Program-made: the position numbers and the translations under genes | Part shown: in pieces, positions 52,544 to 60,507 of the stretch | How the letters are laid out: each line of letters starts with the position of its first letter | Position numbering within the stretch: position 1 is the stretch's first letter | The notes under the pieces: generated by a model | What the model saw: the letters and a program-made list of their open reading frames with translations, nothing else | Told to the model about the DNA's origin: nothing | The model's database searches: none | From: Microbispora rosea | Lineage (GTDB): Bacteria > Actinomycetota > Actinomycetes > Streptosporangiales > Streptosporangiaceae | DNA: 64,000 nucleotides | Assembly (NCBI RefSeq): GCF_900156315.1 | Contig: NZ_FTNI01000002.1 | Span: 1 to 64,000, forward strand | Reading direction: 5' to 3'

Positions 52544-53689
52544 ATGAGCTTCTCAACCGTGCACTCCGCCACCCCGGCCGAGGCACGCGTGGACCTGTCC
52601 GCCATCACGCACAACGTGCGGCTGCTCGCGGAGTCGGCCTCCGGCGCCCAGATGATGGCCGTCGTCAAGGCCGACGCGTACGGTCACGGCGCGGCTCCGG
52701 TGGCGAAGGCGTGCCTGGAGGCGGGCGCGACCCGGCTCGGCACGGCCCTCGTCCGCGAGGCGCTGGCGCTGCGCGAGGCGGGAGTCACCGCGCCGGTCAT
52801 GTCGTGGCTCATCACCCCAGGCGAGCCGCTGGACGCCGCGCTGCTCGCGGACGTCGAGCTGTCGGCCGGGGCGACGTGGGTCGTGGACGAGATCGTCGAG
52901 GCGGCCCGGCGCACCGGGCGTACCGGGCGCGTGCACCTGAAGGTCGACACCGGCAACTCCCGCGGCGGCGCGACGCCTTCGGAGTGGTCGTCGCTGGTCG
53001 AGCACGCGCTCGCCGCACGGGCGAGCGGGGCCGTCGAGATCGCCGGGCTGTGGTCGCACTTCGCCTGCGCGGACATCCCGGGCCACCCCTCGATCGAGAG
53101 CCAGCTCGCGACGTTCGAGGAGGCGCTCGCCGTCGCCGACAAGGCGGGCGTGCCGAGCAACGCGATCCGTCACTTTGCCAACTCGGCGGCGACCGTCACG
53201 CTGCCGCAGGCGAGGTACGACATGGTCCGTACGGGCATCGCGATCTACGGCCTGAGCCCGATCCCCGAGCTCGGCGACTTCGGGCTGCGCCCCGCCATGA
53301 CGTTGACGGCCAGGCTCGCACAGGTCAAGCGGGCCGCCCCGGGCTCGGGCGTGTCGTACGGGCACCTGTACGTCACGGAAAGTGAGACCACGCTTGGCCT
53401 CGTTCCTCTCGGGTATGCGGACGGCATCCTGCGAAACGGGACCAACCGGGCGGAGGTGCTGGCAGCGGGCCGGCGGCGGCGAATCGCCGGGCGGGTGTGC
53501 ATGGACCAGTTCGTCATCGACCTCGGTGACGATCCTGCGGAATCGGGGGACGAGGTGATCCTTTTCGGTCCCGGGGACAACGGTGAGCCCACATGTCAGG
53601 AATGGGCGGATTCCCTGGGCACGATTACCCATGAGATCGTGACGAGGATCGGATCCCGCGTGCCTCGCGTCCATACGGACGGACGCTGA
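52544..53689 (+). CDS. alr: Alanine racemase
   Basis: Alr (381 residues) makes D-alanine for peptidoglycan. K42 in VVKADAYGHG binds pyridoxal phosphate and Y272 in GVSYGHLY is the second catalytic base. DTGNSRGG, HFANSAAT and GRVCMDQFVIDLGD also match. It belongs to the wall-precursor neighbourhood with glmM. Confidence 0.98.
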   Translation: MSFSTVHSATPAEARVDLSAITHNVRLLAESASGAQMMAVVKADAYGHGAAPVAKACLEAGATRLGTALVREALALREAGVTAPVMSWLITPGEPLDAALLADVELSAGATWVVDEIVEAARRTGRTGRVHLKVDTGNSRGGATPSEWSSLVEHALAARASGAVEIAGLWSHFACADIPGHPSIESQLATFEEALAVADKAGVPSNAIRHFANSAATVTLPQARYDMVRTGIAIYGLSPIPELGDFGLRPAMTLTARLAQVKRAAPGSGVSYGHLYVTESETTLGLVPLGYADGILRNGTNRAEVLAAGRRRRIAGRVCMDQFVIDLGDDPAESGDEVILFGPGDNGEPTCQEWADSLGTITHEIVTRIGSRVPRVHTDGR

Positions 53690-53713
53690 GCCGCGGCTGC
53701 GAGGAGGGCAGGC

Positions 53714-54766
53714 ATGAGCACACGTCGCAAGGTCGGGATCGCCGGAGCGGTCTTCGGTGCGGCGTCGGCGGGGGTGGCGGCGGCCACGCTCGCCAAGAGG
53801 TACGCCGTCGGCCGCATCCGCCTGCGGCCGGACCTGGAGGCGAGTGAGCCCTTCGGCGAGCTGCACGGACGTTCGGTGACGCTCACGACCTCGGACGGCG
53901 TGCAGATCCATGCCGAGATCGACGGTGTGGAGGACGCGCCGCTGACCGTGGTGCTGTGCCACGGCTACTGCCTGTCCTCGGACTCCTGGCACTACCAGCG
54001 GCGCGACCTGCGCGACTCCTACCGGCTCGTGCTGTGGGACCAGCGCTGCCACGGCCACTCCGCCCGCGCGATGGCCAGCGACTGCACGATCGAGCGCCTC
54101 GGCGAGGATCTCGCGCTGGTGCTGGACGAGCTCGTCCCCGGGCCGTGCGTGGTGGTGGGCCACTCCATGGGCGGCATGACGGTCATGGCGCTGGCGGAGC
54201 GGCGGCCCGAGCTGTTCGGCGACAAGATCCGCGGTGTGTCGCTGGTCGCGACCTCGGCGGGCAAGCTCGCCGAGATCACCCTGGGCCTGCCGGCCCTGGT
54301 CTCCAAGCTCGTCAACCTCGCGGTGCCGCCGGCCGTCTCGATCATGCGCAGGAGCGGCGCGCTGGTCGACCGGGGCCGTGAGGCCGGCACCGACCTGTCC
54401 TTCCTCGCGCTGCGTCACCTCGGGTTCGGCGACTCCAGGAACGTCAGCCCCACCGTCGTGGACTTCGTCGAGTCGATGATCAGAGCGACCCCCTCCGAGG
54501 TGATCGCCGACTTCTATCCGGCGCTGATGACGCACGACAAGCTCACCGCGCTCGACGTGCTCAACAAGGTGCCGACCGCGATCATCGTGGGCGACCGCGA
54601 CTGGCTGACGCCGCTCGACCACAGCACCGCGATCGCGGCGGCGGTGCCGACCGCGCAGCTCACCATCGTGCCGGAGACGTCGCATCTCGTTCAGCTCGAA
54701 CGGCCCGACGCCGTGAACGAGGCGCTCCGCGAGCTGCTGAAGCGTGCCGAGAGGGGGAACGCGTGA
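53714..54766 (+). CDS. Alpha/beta hydrolase with N-terminal hydrophobic segment
   Basis: The 350-residue protein has the nucleophile elbow GHSMGGM, oxyanion HGYCLSSDSW, an acid in GDRDWLTPLD and a histidine in ETSHLVQLERP. Residues about 7-30 are hydrophobic and may anchor it to the membrane. It is conserved between alr and tsaE in actinomycetes; its substrate is unknown. GAGGAGG precedes ATG, and its stop overlaps tsaE. Confidence 0.9.
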   Translation: MSTRRKVGIAGAVFGAASAGVAAATLAKRYAVGRIRLRPDLEASEPFGELHGRSVTLTTSDGVQIHAEIDGVEDAPLTVVLCHGYCLSSDSWHYQRRDLRDSYRLVLWDQRCHGHSARAMASDCTIERLGEDLALVLDELVPGPCVVVGHSMGGMTVMALAERRPELFGDKIRGVSLVATSAGKLAEITLGLPALVSKLVNLAVPPAVSIMRRSGALVDRGREAGTDLSFLALRHLGFGDSRNVSPTVVDFVESMIRATPSEVIADFYPALMTHDKLTALDVLNKVPTAIIVGDRDWLTPLDHSTAIAAAVPTAQLTIVPETSHLVQLERPDAVNEALRELLKRAERGNA

Positions 54767-55224
54767 CCACGGCCGCGTTCCGGGCCGCGACCGCGGAGGA
54801 GACGCGGGCGCTGGGCGCGCGGCTGGCCGCGCTGCTCGCCCCCGGAGACCTGGTCGTGCTGAGCGGGCCGCTGGGCGCGGGGAAGACGACGCTGGTGCAG
54901 GGCATCGCGGAGGGCCTGAAGGTGCGCGGGCCGATCACGTCCCCCACGTTCGTGATCGCCCGGGTTCACCCGTCCCTGTCCGGCGGGCCCGCGCTCGTGC
55001 ACGCGGACGCCTACCGGCTGGGCGGCACGCTGGAGGTGGACGACCTCGACCTCGAGGAGTCGCTGGCGGAGTCGGTGACCGTGGTCGAGTGGGGCGAGGG
55101 CCTGGTCGAGGGCCTGTCCGAGGGCCGCCTGGAGATCCACATCGAGCGGGGCGCCGAGGGCGAGGATCGCCGTGTGCGGGTGACGGGCGTGGGCCCGCGC
55201 TGGTCGGAGCTCTCCCTCGCCTGA
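54763..55224 (+). CDS. tsaE: tRNA t6A biosynthesis ATPase TsaE
   Basis: TsaE (153 residues) is the ATPase of the threonylcarbamoyl-adenosine tRNA modification complex with TsaB and TsaD, both encoded nearby. The Walker A is GPLGAGKTTL and SPTFVIARV and HADAYRL match. The GTG overlaps the hydrolase stop by 4 bp. Confidence 0.96.
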   Translation: MTTAAFRAATAEETRALGARLAALLAPGDLVVLSGPLGAGKTTLVQGIAEGLKVRGPITSPTFVIARVHPSLSGGPALVHADAYRLGGTLEVDDLDLEESLAESVTVVEWGEGLVEGLSEGRLEIHIERGAEGEDRRVRVTGVGPRWSELSLA

Positions 55225-55510
55225 GCCGCCCTCCCACCCGGAGCCCCCGCGGAGTCGCCCGGGCCGCATCGTCGCCCTGGTCCCCCCGAGCCGCCCTGGG
55301 CGGCATAAAAGGCCGCAACCCGGACTCTGACGTGCGACAAGGACCTGCTGGGACAAGCCGGGCGCCGTCCTTGTGCGATCCAGACCGGTCCGCCGCGCAG
55401 TCCTTGACGCCTGTCCGCGTTCCTGTGGATCATCAAGGCCAAGGGAGATCCTCGGCCATGAGTCGGTAAGGATTTTCTGGGTAAGGGACCGGCGTGGAAG
55501 AGGTGTGCCG

Positions 55511-56149
55511 TTGAGCAGGATCACGCAGGTCGCCGTCGGGGGAGCCTTACTGTTCGGCGCGCTGGGCTGCACCGCGTCGGCCGAGACGGTCTCCGCCGAC
55601 CTCACGATGACACCGACCCCCGCCCTGCCGACGCCGCTCGTCTCGGTCTCGCGGCAGGACGTGCGGGTGGAGGTCGATCCGAAACGGATCGTCGGCGGGT
55701 CGACCAAGAGCATCCACATCACCGCCAGGTGCCCGCTGCCGCAGGGCGGCACGGAATATCGGGCGACGGCCCGCTCCGACGCCTTCACCGGGCTGGTCAC
55801 GCTGGTCGCCCCGGCACCGCCGTCGGCCACCCCGTCCGCGACCGTGCCGATGGTGCGCGGCAGCGCGACCATCAGGGCCGGGGCCAAGGCGGGCGGCTAC
55901 CGCGTGCAGGTGCGCTGTGAGGCCACCAACGACATCGGCAGCGCGTCGTTCAGGATCGTCGCGCCGGAGCCGGAGCACACCGAGGAGCACACGAGGATTC
56001 CCACTCGGGCGCCGCACGCGGGCGGCGGCGGTACGGCGGCCGGGGGCCCCGAAGACGAGTCCGGCCTGCCGACGGGCGTGACCGTCGTCGTGCTGCTGGC
56101 CGCGCTCGGCGTCGGCATCGGCGTGGCCCGCAGGCGCTCCGGAGCCTGA
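55511..56149 (+). CDS. Exported surface protein, likely sortase substrate
   Basis: This is a 212-residue protein of unknown function. An N-terminal signal (hydrophobic VAVGGALLFGALG, cut near TASA-E) is followed by a beta-rich domain of about 110 residues containing two cysteines. Then come a Gly/Pro/His-rich linker, LPTG, a hydrophobic stretch VTVVVLLAALGVGIGVA and the tail RRRSGA. That end has the layout of a cell-wall sorting signal, though LPTG lacks the usual extra residue of LPXTG. The TTG start is chosen because GAAGAGG lies 7 nt upstream. A sortase gene follows after 2 bp. The 286 bp upstream contain a long ACAAGGAC/GTCCTTGT inverted repeat and nothing else clear. Confidence 0.72.
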   Translation: MSRITQVAVGGALLFGALGCTASAETVSADLTMTPTPALPTPLVSVSRQDVRVEVDPKRIVGGSTKSIHITARCPLPQGGTEYRATARSDAFTGLVTLVAPAPPSATPSATVPMVRGSATIRAGAKAGGYRVQVRCEATNDIGSASFRIVAPEPEHTEEHTRIPTRAPHAGGGGTAAGGPEDESGLPTGVTVVVLLAALGVGIGVARRRSGA

Positions 56150-56151
56150 CC

Positions 56152-56706
56152 TTGGCGATGTCCACCCGGGGGGTGATCATCGCCGGGGTGGTCACCGGTC
56201 TCGCGTTCGCCGCCGTCGCCGGCGGCAAGGGGATGACGGACCAGCCCGCCGCCCGATCGTCCGTGGTCCCCAAGCGGATCGACATCCCGGCGCTGCACCT
56301 CAAGGCCCCCCTGATGAAGCTCGGCCTGTCCGACGAGGGCGACGTCGAACTGCCGCCGTTCGACAAGCCGACCACCGCGGGCTGGTACACGGGAAGCGCC
56401 GTGCCGGGCGACCCCGGCGCTTCCGTGATCATCGGTCATGTGGACACCAAGACCGCTCCCGCCGTGTTCTACCGGCTGCGCGACCTGCGCAGGGGAGAGG
56501 TCGTGAAGGTGGTGCGCAGCGACGGCAAGACCGTCTCCTACCGGGTCGACTCGGTGGAGCGCGTGCCGAAGGACGATTTCCCGGCCGAGCGCGTCTACAC
56601 CGAGGACGGCCTGCGCCTGATCACCTGCGGCGGCGACTTCGACTGGTCGCGGCACGAATACCGCGACAACGTCATCGTCTACGCCTCCCTGATGCGCGCC
56701 GCCTGA
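56152..56706 (+). CDS. Class F-like sortase
   Basis: This is a 184-residue membrane-anchored transpeptidase. The N-terminal helix is GVIIAGVVTGLAFAAVAGG. Catalytic residues are H96 (IIGHVDT), C159 (LITCGG) and a nearby Arg (R171 in YRDNVIVYA). The short form and the GHVDT / TCGGDFD pattern fit actinobacterial class F enzymes. The start may be TTG 56152 (GGAG 7 nt upstream) or ATG 56158. It lies 2 bp after a candidate substrate gene. Confidence 0.88.
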   Translation: MAMSTRGVIIAGVVTGLAFAAVAGGKGMTDQPAARSSVVPKRIDIPALHLKAPLMKLGLSDEGDVELPPFDKPTTAGWYTGSAVPGDPGASVIIGHVDTKTAPAVFYRLRDLRRGEVVKVVRSDGKTVSYRVDSVERVPKDDFPAERVYTEDGLRLITCGGDFDWSRHEYRDNVIVYASLMRAA

Positions 56707-56824
56707 CGCCGCCCGACGTCCGCTGACGCCGCCTGCGGGGCGCGCGGGCCGGGGCGGTCGCCGCGACGAGGACCGGGCGGCCGGAACCGGTCCCGGGCGT
56801 GGTCGTCCGCCTCCGCACAGCGAC

Positions 56825-56830
56825 TACGCT
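56825..56830 (+). promoter_or_regulatory. Putative -10 of a leaderless mRNA (tsaB)
   Basis: TACGCT ends 7 nt before the GTG at 56838. The hexamer and spacing match those of the giant membrane protein gene. Confidence 0.55.
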
Positions 56831-56837
56831 GACCTTC

Positions 56838-57560
56838 GTGCTTGTCTTGGCCTTCGACACCGCCACTCCCGCCGTCACCGCCGCGCTGCACGACGGCGCG
56901 CGTGTGGTGGCGGAGTCGACGACGATCGACGCGCGGCGGCACGGGGAACTCCTCGCGCCCGCCGTCGAGCACGTCCTGCGCGAGTCCGGCGCGACGATCA
57001 AGGACGTCACCGCCATCGTCGCCGGGACCGGCCCCGGGCCCTACACCGGCCTGCGGGTCGGCCTGATGACGGCGACGGCGCTGGCCATGACCGCCGGTGT
57101 GCCGGCGTTCGGGATGTGCACGCTCGACGCCCTCGCGTACGCCGCGCGGGAGAGCGGCCCGTTCCTGGTCGCGACCGACGCGCGCCGCAAGGAGGTCTTC
57201 TGGGCGCGGTACGGCGACCCGCGCACGCGGCTCGACGGGCCGCGGGTGGACCGGCCCCACGACCTGCCGGGGGAACTGCCCGTGATCGGCGCGGGCGGCG
57301 CCATGTACGCCGACGTGATCGGCGCCGACCGGGTGCGCGGTCCCGAACATCCCTCGGCGGGAGCCCTCGCGGCTCTCGCGGCCGAGCACCTCGCGACGCT
57401 GAGCGAGGAGGAGGCGGCGGAGCTCGCCCGGGTGCCCGAGGGACGCGTGGACTCGGTCGAGAAGGCGCGGGAGCTGGCCGTGCTCGGACCGCCCCGGCCC
57501 ATCTACCTGCGGCGTCCCGACGCGCAGGTGCCCGGGGCGCCGAAGCGGGTGACGGCGTGA
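56838..57560 (+). CDS. tsaB: tRNA t6A biosynthesis protein TsaB
   Basis: TsaB (240 residues) is the dimerising partner of TsaD. LAFDTATPAVTAALHDG, TGPGPYTGLRVGL and the DARRKEVFWARY segment are conserved. The GTG at 56838 gives the standard start and fits the leaderless promoter; the frame from 56799 is rejected. Confidence 0.96.
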   Translation: MLVLAFDTATPAVTAALHDGARVVAESTTIDARRHGELLAPAVEHVLRESGATIKDVTAIVAGTGPGPYTGLRVGLMTATALAMTAGVPAFGMCTLDALAYAARESGPFLVATDARRKEVFWARYGDPRTRLDGPRVDRPHDLPGELPVIGAGGAMYADVIGADRVRGPEHPSAGALAALAAEHLATLSEEEAAELARVPEGRVDSVEKARELAVLGPPRPIYLRRPDAQVPGAPKRVTA

Positions 57561-57579
57561 TTCGCCCCGGGGGCACGTC

Positions 57580-58068
57580 GTGAGGCAGGCCGAGGTCGTA
57601 CTGCGCCGGATGACCCACGAGGATCTGCCCGCTGTGATGGACATCGAGCGGACCACGTTCCCCGCGGACGCCTGGAGCGAGGCCATGATGCGCGGCGAGC
57701 TGGCCGACCAGCCGCGCACCCGGCACTACGTCGTCGCCGAGGTGGGCGAGCGCGTCGTGGGGTACGCGGGCTTGGCGGCGGCGGGCGACCAGGCCGACGT
57801 CCAGACGATCGCGGTCCTCGCCGATCACCGGCGCGCCGGCGTCGGGACCGCGCTGATGGACGCGCTGCTCACCGAGGCCGCCCGCCGCGGCGCGGTCTCG
57901 GTGTTCCTGGAGGTGCGCGCCGACAACCCGCCCGCGCAGGCGATGTACGAGCGGTTCGGCTTCCGGCGGCTGGGCCTGCGACGGCGCTACTACGAAGACG
58001 GCACCGACGCCATCACCATGGTGAAGGACCTCGGGCCACCACACGGAGACCCGGGGGACGGGGCATGA
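57580..58068 (+). CDS. rimI: Ribosomal protein S18 alanine N-acetyltransferase RimI
   Basis: RimI (162 residues) is a GNAT acetyltransferase that modifies S18. VLRRMTHEDLPAVMDIERTTFP, the acetyl-CoA loop HRRAGVGTALM and EVRADNPPAQAMYERFGF are typical. Its stop is immediately followed by a tandem mini-ORF repeat leading to tsaD. Confidence 0.94.
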   Translation: MRQAEVVLRRMTHEDLPAVMDIERTTFPADAWSEAMMRGELADQPRTRHYVVAEVGERVVGYAGLAAAGDQADVQTIAVLADHRRAGVGTALMDALLTEAARRGAVSVFLEVRADNPPAQAMYERFGFRRLGLRRRYYEDGTDAITMVKDLGPPHGDPGDGA

Positions 58069-58077
58069 GGAGGTGGC

Positions 58078-58188
58078 ATGAGTGAGCGTAGTGAGCGAAT
58101 CAGTGAACACAGTGCAATATGCGGCGGGGTCACCTGCGCGCCTCCGGCACGACGAGACCCCGAGCCGCAAGGCGAGGAGGTGGCATGA
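58078..58188 (+). other. Mini-ORF 1 (36 residues)
   Basis: It begins [17 protein letters not shown] and ends [15 protein letters not shown] site lies 5 nt before ATG, and its TGA overlaps the next mini-ORF start. It may be translated only to keep ribosomes moving toward tsaD; no protein function is suggested. Confidence 0.4.
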
Positions 58189-58268
58189 GTGAGCGTGGCG
58201 AGCGAATCAGTGAACACAGTGCATTTCGCGAATGCGACTCCGAGCCGCAAGGCGAGGAGGTGGCATGA
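58185..58268 (+). other. Mini-ORF 2 (27 residues)
   Basis: It begins [17 protein letters not shown] and ends SEPQGEEVA, sharing both ends with mini-ORF 1. Its TGA overlaps the tsaD ATG by 4 bp, so tsaD is translationally coupled to it. Confidence 0.4.
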
Positions 58269-59302
58269 GCAGGCATGACGAGCCGATCGTGCTGGGGATC
58301 GAGACGTCCTGCGACGAGACGGGCGTGGGCATCGTCCGCGGCCACACGCTGCTGGCCAACACCATCGCCTCCAGCATGGACGAGCACGCCCGCTTCGGCG
58401 GCGTGGTGCCCGAGGTGGCGTCGCGGGCTCATCTGGAGGCGATGACGCCCACGGTCGAAGGCGCGCTGGCCGCCGCCGGGCTGCGCTTCTCCGACATCGA
58501 CGCGGTCGCCGTCACCGCCGGTCCCGGTCTCGCGGGTGCGCTGCTCGTCGGCGTGGCCGCCGCCAAGGCGTACGCGCTGGGGCTCGGCGTCCCGCTCTAC
58601 GGGGTCAACCACCTCGCCGCGCACGTCGCCGTGGACCAGTTGGAGCACGGACCGCTGCCCAAGCCCTCGGTCGCGCTGCTGGTGTCGGGAGGGCACTCCT
58701 CGCTGCTCCTGGTGCCCGACGTGGCGCAGGACGTGATCTCGCTCGGGTCGACCGTGGACGACGCGGCCGGGGAGGCGTTCGACAAGGTGGCCCGGGTGCT
58801 CGGGCTGCCGTTCCCCGGCGGGCCGCACATCGACCGGGCCGCCCGCGAGGGCTCGGGCACGGCGGTGGCGTTCCCGCGCGGCAAGTACGACGACGGCACC
58901 CTCGACTTCTCCTTCTCGGGGCTGAAGACGGCCGTGGCGCGGTGGGTCGAGGCGCGTGAGGCGGCGGGCGAGGCGGTGCCCGTGGCCGACGTCGCCGCGT
59001 CGTTCCAGGAGGCGGTCGTGGACGTGCTCACCCGCAAGGCCCTGCAGGCGTGCGCCCGCTACGACGTGAAGGACCTGCTCATCGGGGGCGGCGTGGCCGC
59101 GAACTCCCGGCTGCGGGCCATGGCCCAGGAGCGCTGCGACGCGGCCGGGGTGCGCCTGCGGGTGCCGCGGCCCGGCCTGTGCACCGACAACGGCGCGATG
59201 GTGGCGGCGCTCGGCGCGAACCTGGTGGCGGCGGGCGCGAAGCCCTCCACTCTGGATATCCCGGCAGACTCGTCGCTTCCGATCACCGTCGTCAACGTCT
59301 GA
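58265..59302 (+). CDS. tsaD: tRNA N6-threonylcarbamoyladenosine transferase TsaD
   Basis: TsaD (345 residues) transfers threonylcarbamoyl to A37 of ANN-decoding tRNAs. [14 protein letters not shown] opens the ASKHA fold, NHLAAHVAV supplies the metal-binding histidines, and [17 protein letters not shown] and [13 protein letters not shown] are conserved. ATG 58265 follows GGAGG and overlaps mini-ORF 2. Frames further upstream are rejected. Confidence 0.97.
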   Translation: MSRHDEPIVLGIETSCDETGVGIVRGHTLLANTIASSMDEHARFGGVVPEVASRAHLEAMTPTVEGALAAAGLRFSDIDAVAVTAGPGLAGALLVGVAAAKAYALGLGVPLYGVNHLAAHVAVDQLEHGPLPKPSVALLVSGGHSSLLLVPDVAQDVISLGSTVDDAAGEAFDKVARVLGLPFPGGPHIDRAAREGSGTAVAFPRGKYDDGTLDFSFSGLKTAVARWVEAREAAGEAVPVADVAASFQEAVVDVLTRKALQACARYDVKDLLIGGGVAANSRLRAMAQERCDAAGVRLRVPRPGLCTDNGAMVAALGANLVAAGAKPSTLDIPADSSLPITVVNV

Positions 59303-59413
59303 GCGCCGCCCTCGCGCTCGCCTCCGCCGTCCGTCACGGCGACGGGGTGGTGGGAGCGGTTCTCGGCAGGCGTGGCCGTGGCGGTTCTCGGCCGGGGCGG
59401 CCGGGGGTGGTTC

Positions 59414-60352
59414 TCAGTCGGTGTGGCCGCGGGCGGGGCGCAGGAGGACCTCGGCGAGCGCCAGCATGGTCTCTTCAAGTGCGGCGAGCCGCCGGGCCAC
59501 GTCGCCCCGGGCTGGTTCCATGGCGCGGGTGACCGCGTCTGAGACGGTCTCGGCGATCTGCTCGCGGTCGGGCCGGCTGCGCACCGCGTCCGCGAGGGGC
59601 ACCACGGCGCCCGCCGCCAGGGTGAGGTCGGCGTTCATACCCGCGATGGTGGTGCTCATCTCGTCCACGCCGGCGGCGACGTCCCCGACGTCGGCGCCCA
59701 GCGCGGTCACCCTGGCGTCCATGCCCTCGACGGCGTTTCCGAGCCCGGCCACGGTGCCGCGCAGTTCCCCGATGCCGAGATCGGCGGGCAGGTTCCCGAC
59801 CCGCTCGCCGACCGCCTCGACCCCGCTCTCCACCGCCTCGATCCGGCCCCCGACCGAGTCCAGCCGTTCGACGACGACGGCCTCCAGCCGTTCGGTGCGC
59901 TCGGTGAGCGCGGCGAGGACCTTGTCGATCCGGGTGAACCGCCCGGCGGCGGCCTCCATGCTCCCCTGGAACTTGCCGAGCCGGTGCGAGACGTCCGCCA
60001 TCCGGTCGGCGAGGCCCTGGGTCCGGCCGCCGACCTCGTCCACGTGGTCGCGCAGCAGCTCCATGTGCTGGGCGAGCCCCTCCGCCCAGGCGGGCGGCCT
60101 GACCGTCATGTCGTCGAGCCGCTGGGTGATCGCCTCAAGCGCGACGCCGAGGCCGCCCAGCTCACGCTCGCGCACCTCGCGCAGGAGCCACTCCATGCCC
60201 TCCAGTCGCTGGCGGATCTCGTCGAGCACGGCGCCCTGCGTCCGCTGCTCGTAGACGTGGTCCTGGGCCGCCCGGGCGAGCAGTTCACGCATCCGGTCGG
60301 AGATGGCGGTCTGGCTGCCCGCCTGGAGGAGGTTGTGGCTGGAATGCTCCAC
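59414..60352 (-). CDS. Coiled-coil protein of unknown function
   Basis: The 312-residue protein is almost entirely helical heptads: EIRQRLEGMEWLLREVRERE, LTERTERLEAVVVERLDSVGGRIEAVESGVEAVGERV and similar stretches. There is no membrane segment or known domain. Spaced Gly residues suggest breaks between coils, as in apolipoprotein-like or scaffold proteins. The GTG start at 60352 follows AAGGAG; the frame running on to 61021 is a shadow. It is tail-to-head with the methyltransferase gene, which lies 155 bp upstream. Confidence 0.8.
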   Translation of the reverse strand: MEHSSHNLLQAGSQTAISDRMRELLARAAQDHVYEQRTQGAVLDEIRQRLEGMEWLLREVRERELGGLGVALEAITQRLDDMTVRPPAWAEGLAQHMELLRDHVDEVGGRTQGLADRMADVSHRLGKFQGSMEAAAGRFTRIDKVLAALTERTERLEAVVVERLDSVGGRIEAVESGVEAVGERVGNLPADLGIGELRGTVAGLGNAVEGMDARVTALGADVGDVAAGVDEMSTTIAGMNADLTLAAGAVVPLADAVRSRPDREQIAETVSDAVTRAMEPARGDVARRLAALEETMLALAEVLLRPARGHTD

Positions 60353-60507
60353 CGAGAATGCTCCTTCACTCGCCGAAACGTCGGTTCGGCCCGTCTCGCG
60401 CAGATGAACGAACAGGCGGCACGCCCGACGGCCAACTTTAGGCCCTGACCCGCGGCCATCAGGCGTGGAATGAGAAAGGCGGTAATTGCCGGTGTATTGT
60501 TCCGGTT

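Larger units (their letters stand above)
58067..58269 (+). repeat. Tandem repeat with coupled mini-ORFs between rimI and tsaD
   Basis: The block GAGGAGGTGGCATGAG occurs three times (ATG at 58078, 58185 and 58265). The first two are followed by nearly identical sequence encoding MSER(S/G)ERISEHSA, and the last two are preceded by CCGAGCCGCAAGGCGAG. Each unit carries a ribosome site and an ATGA start-stop overlap, and the third copy starts tsaD. Confidence 0.9.

Noticed and set aside
58067-58269. Possible insertion-sequence remnant
   Set aside because: No terminal inverted repeats, target duplication or transposase fragment; the structure is explained by tandem duplication of a start region.
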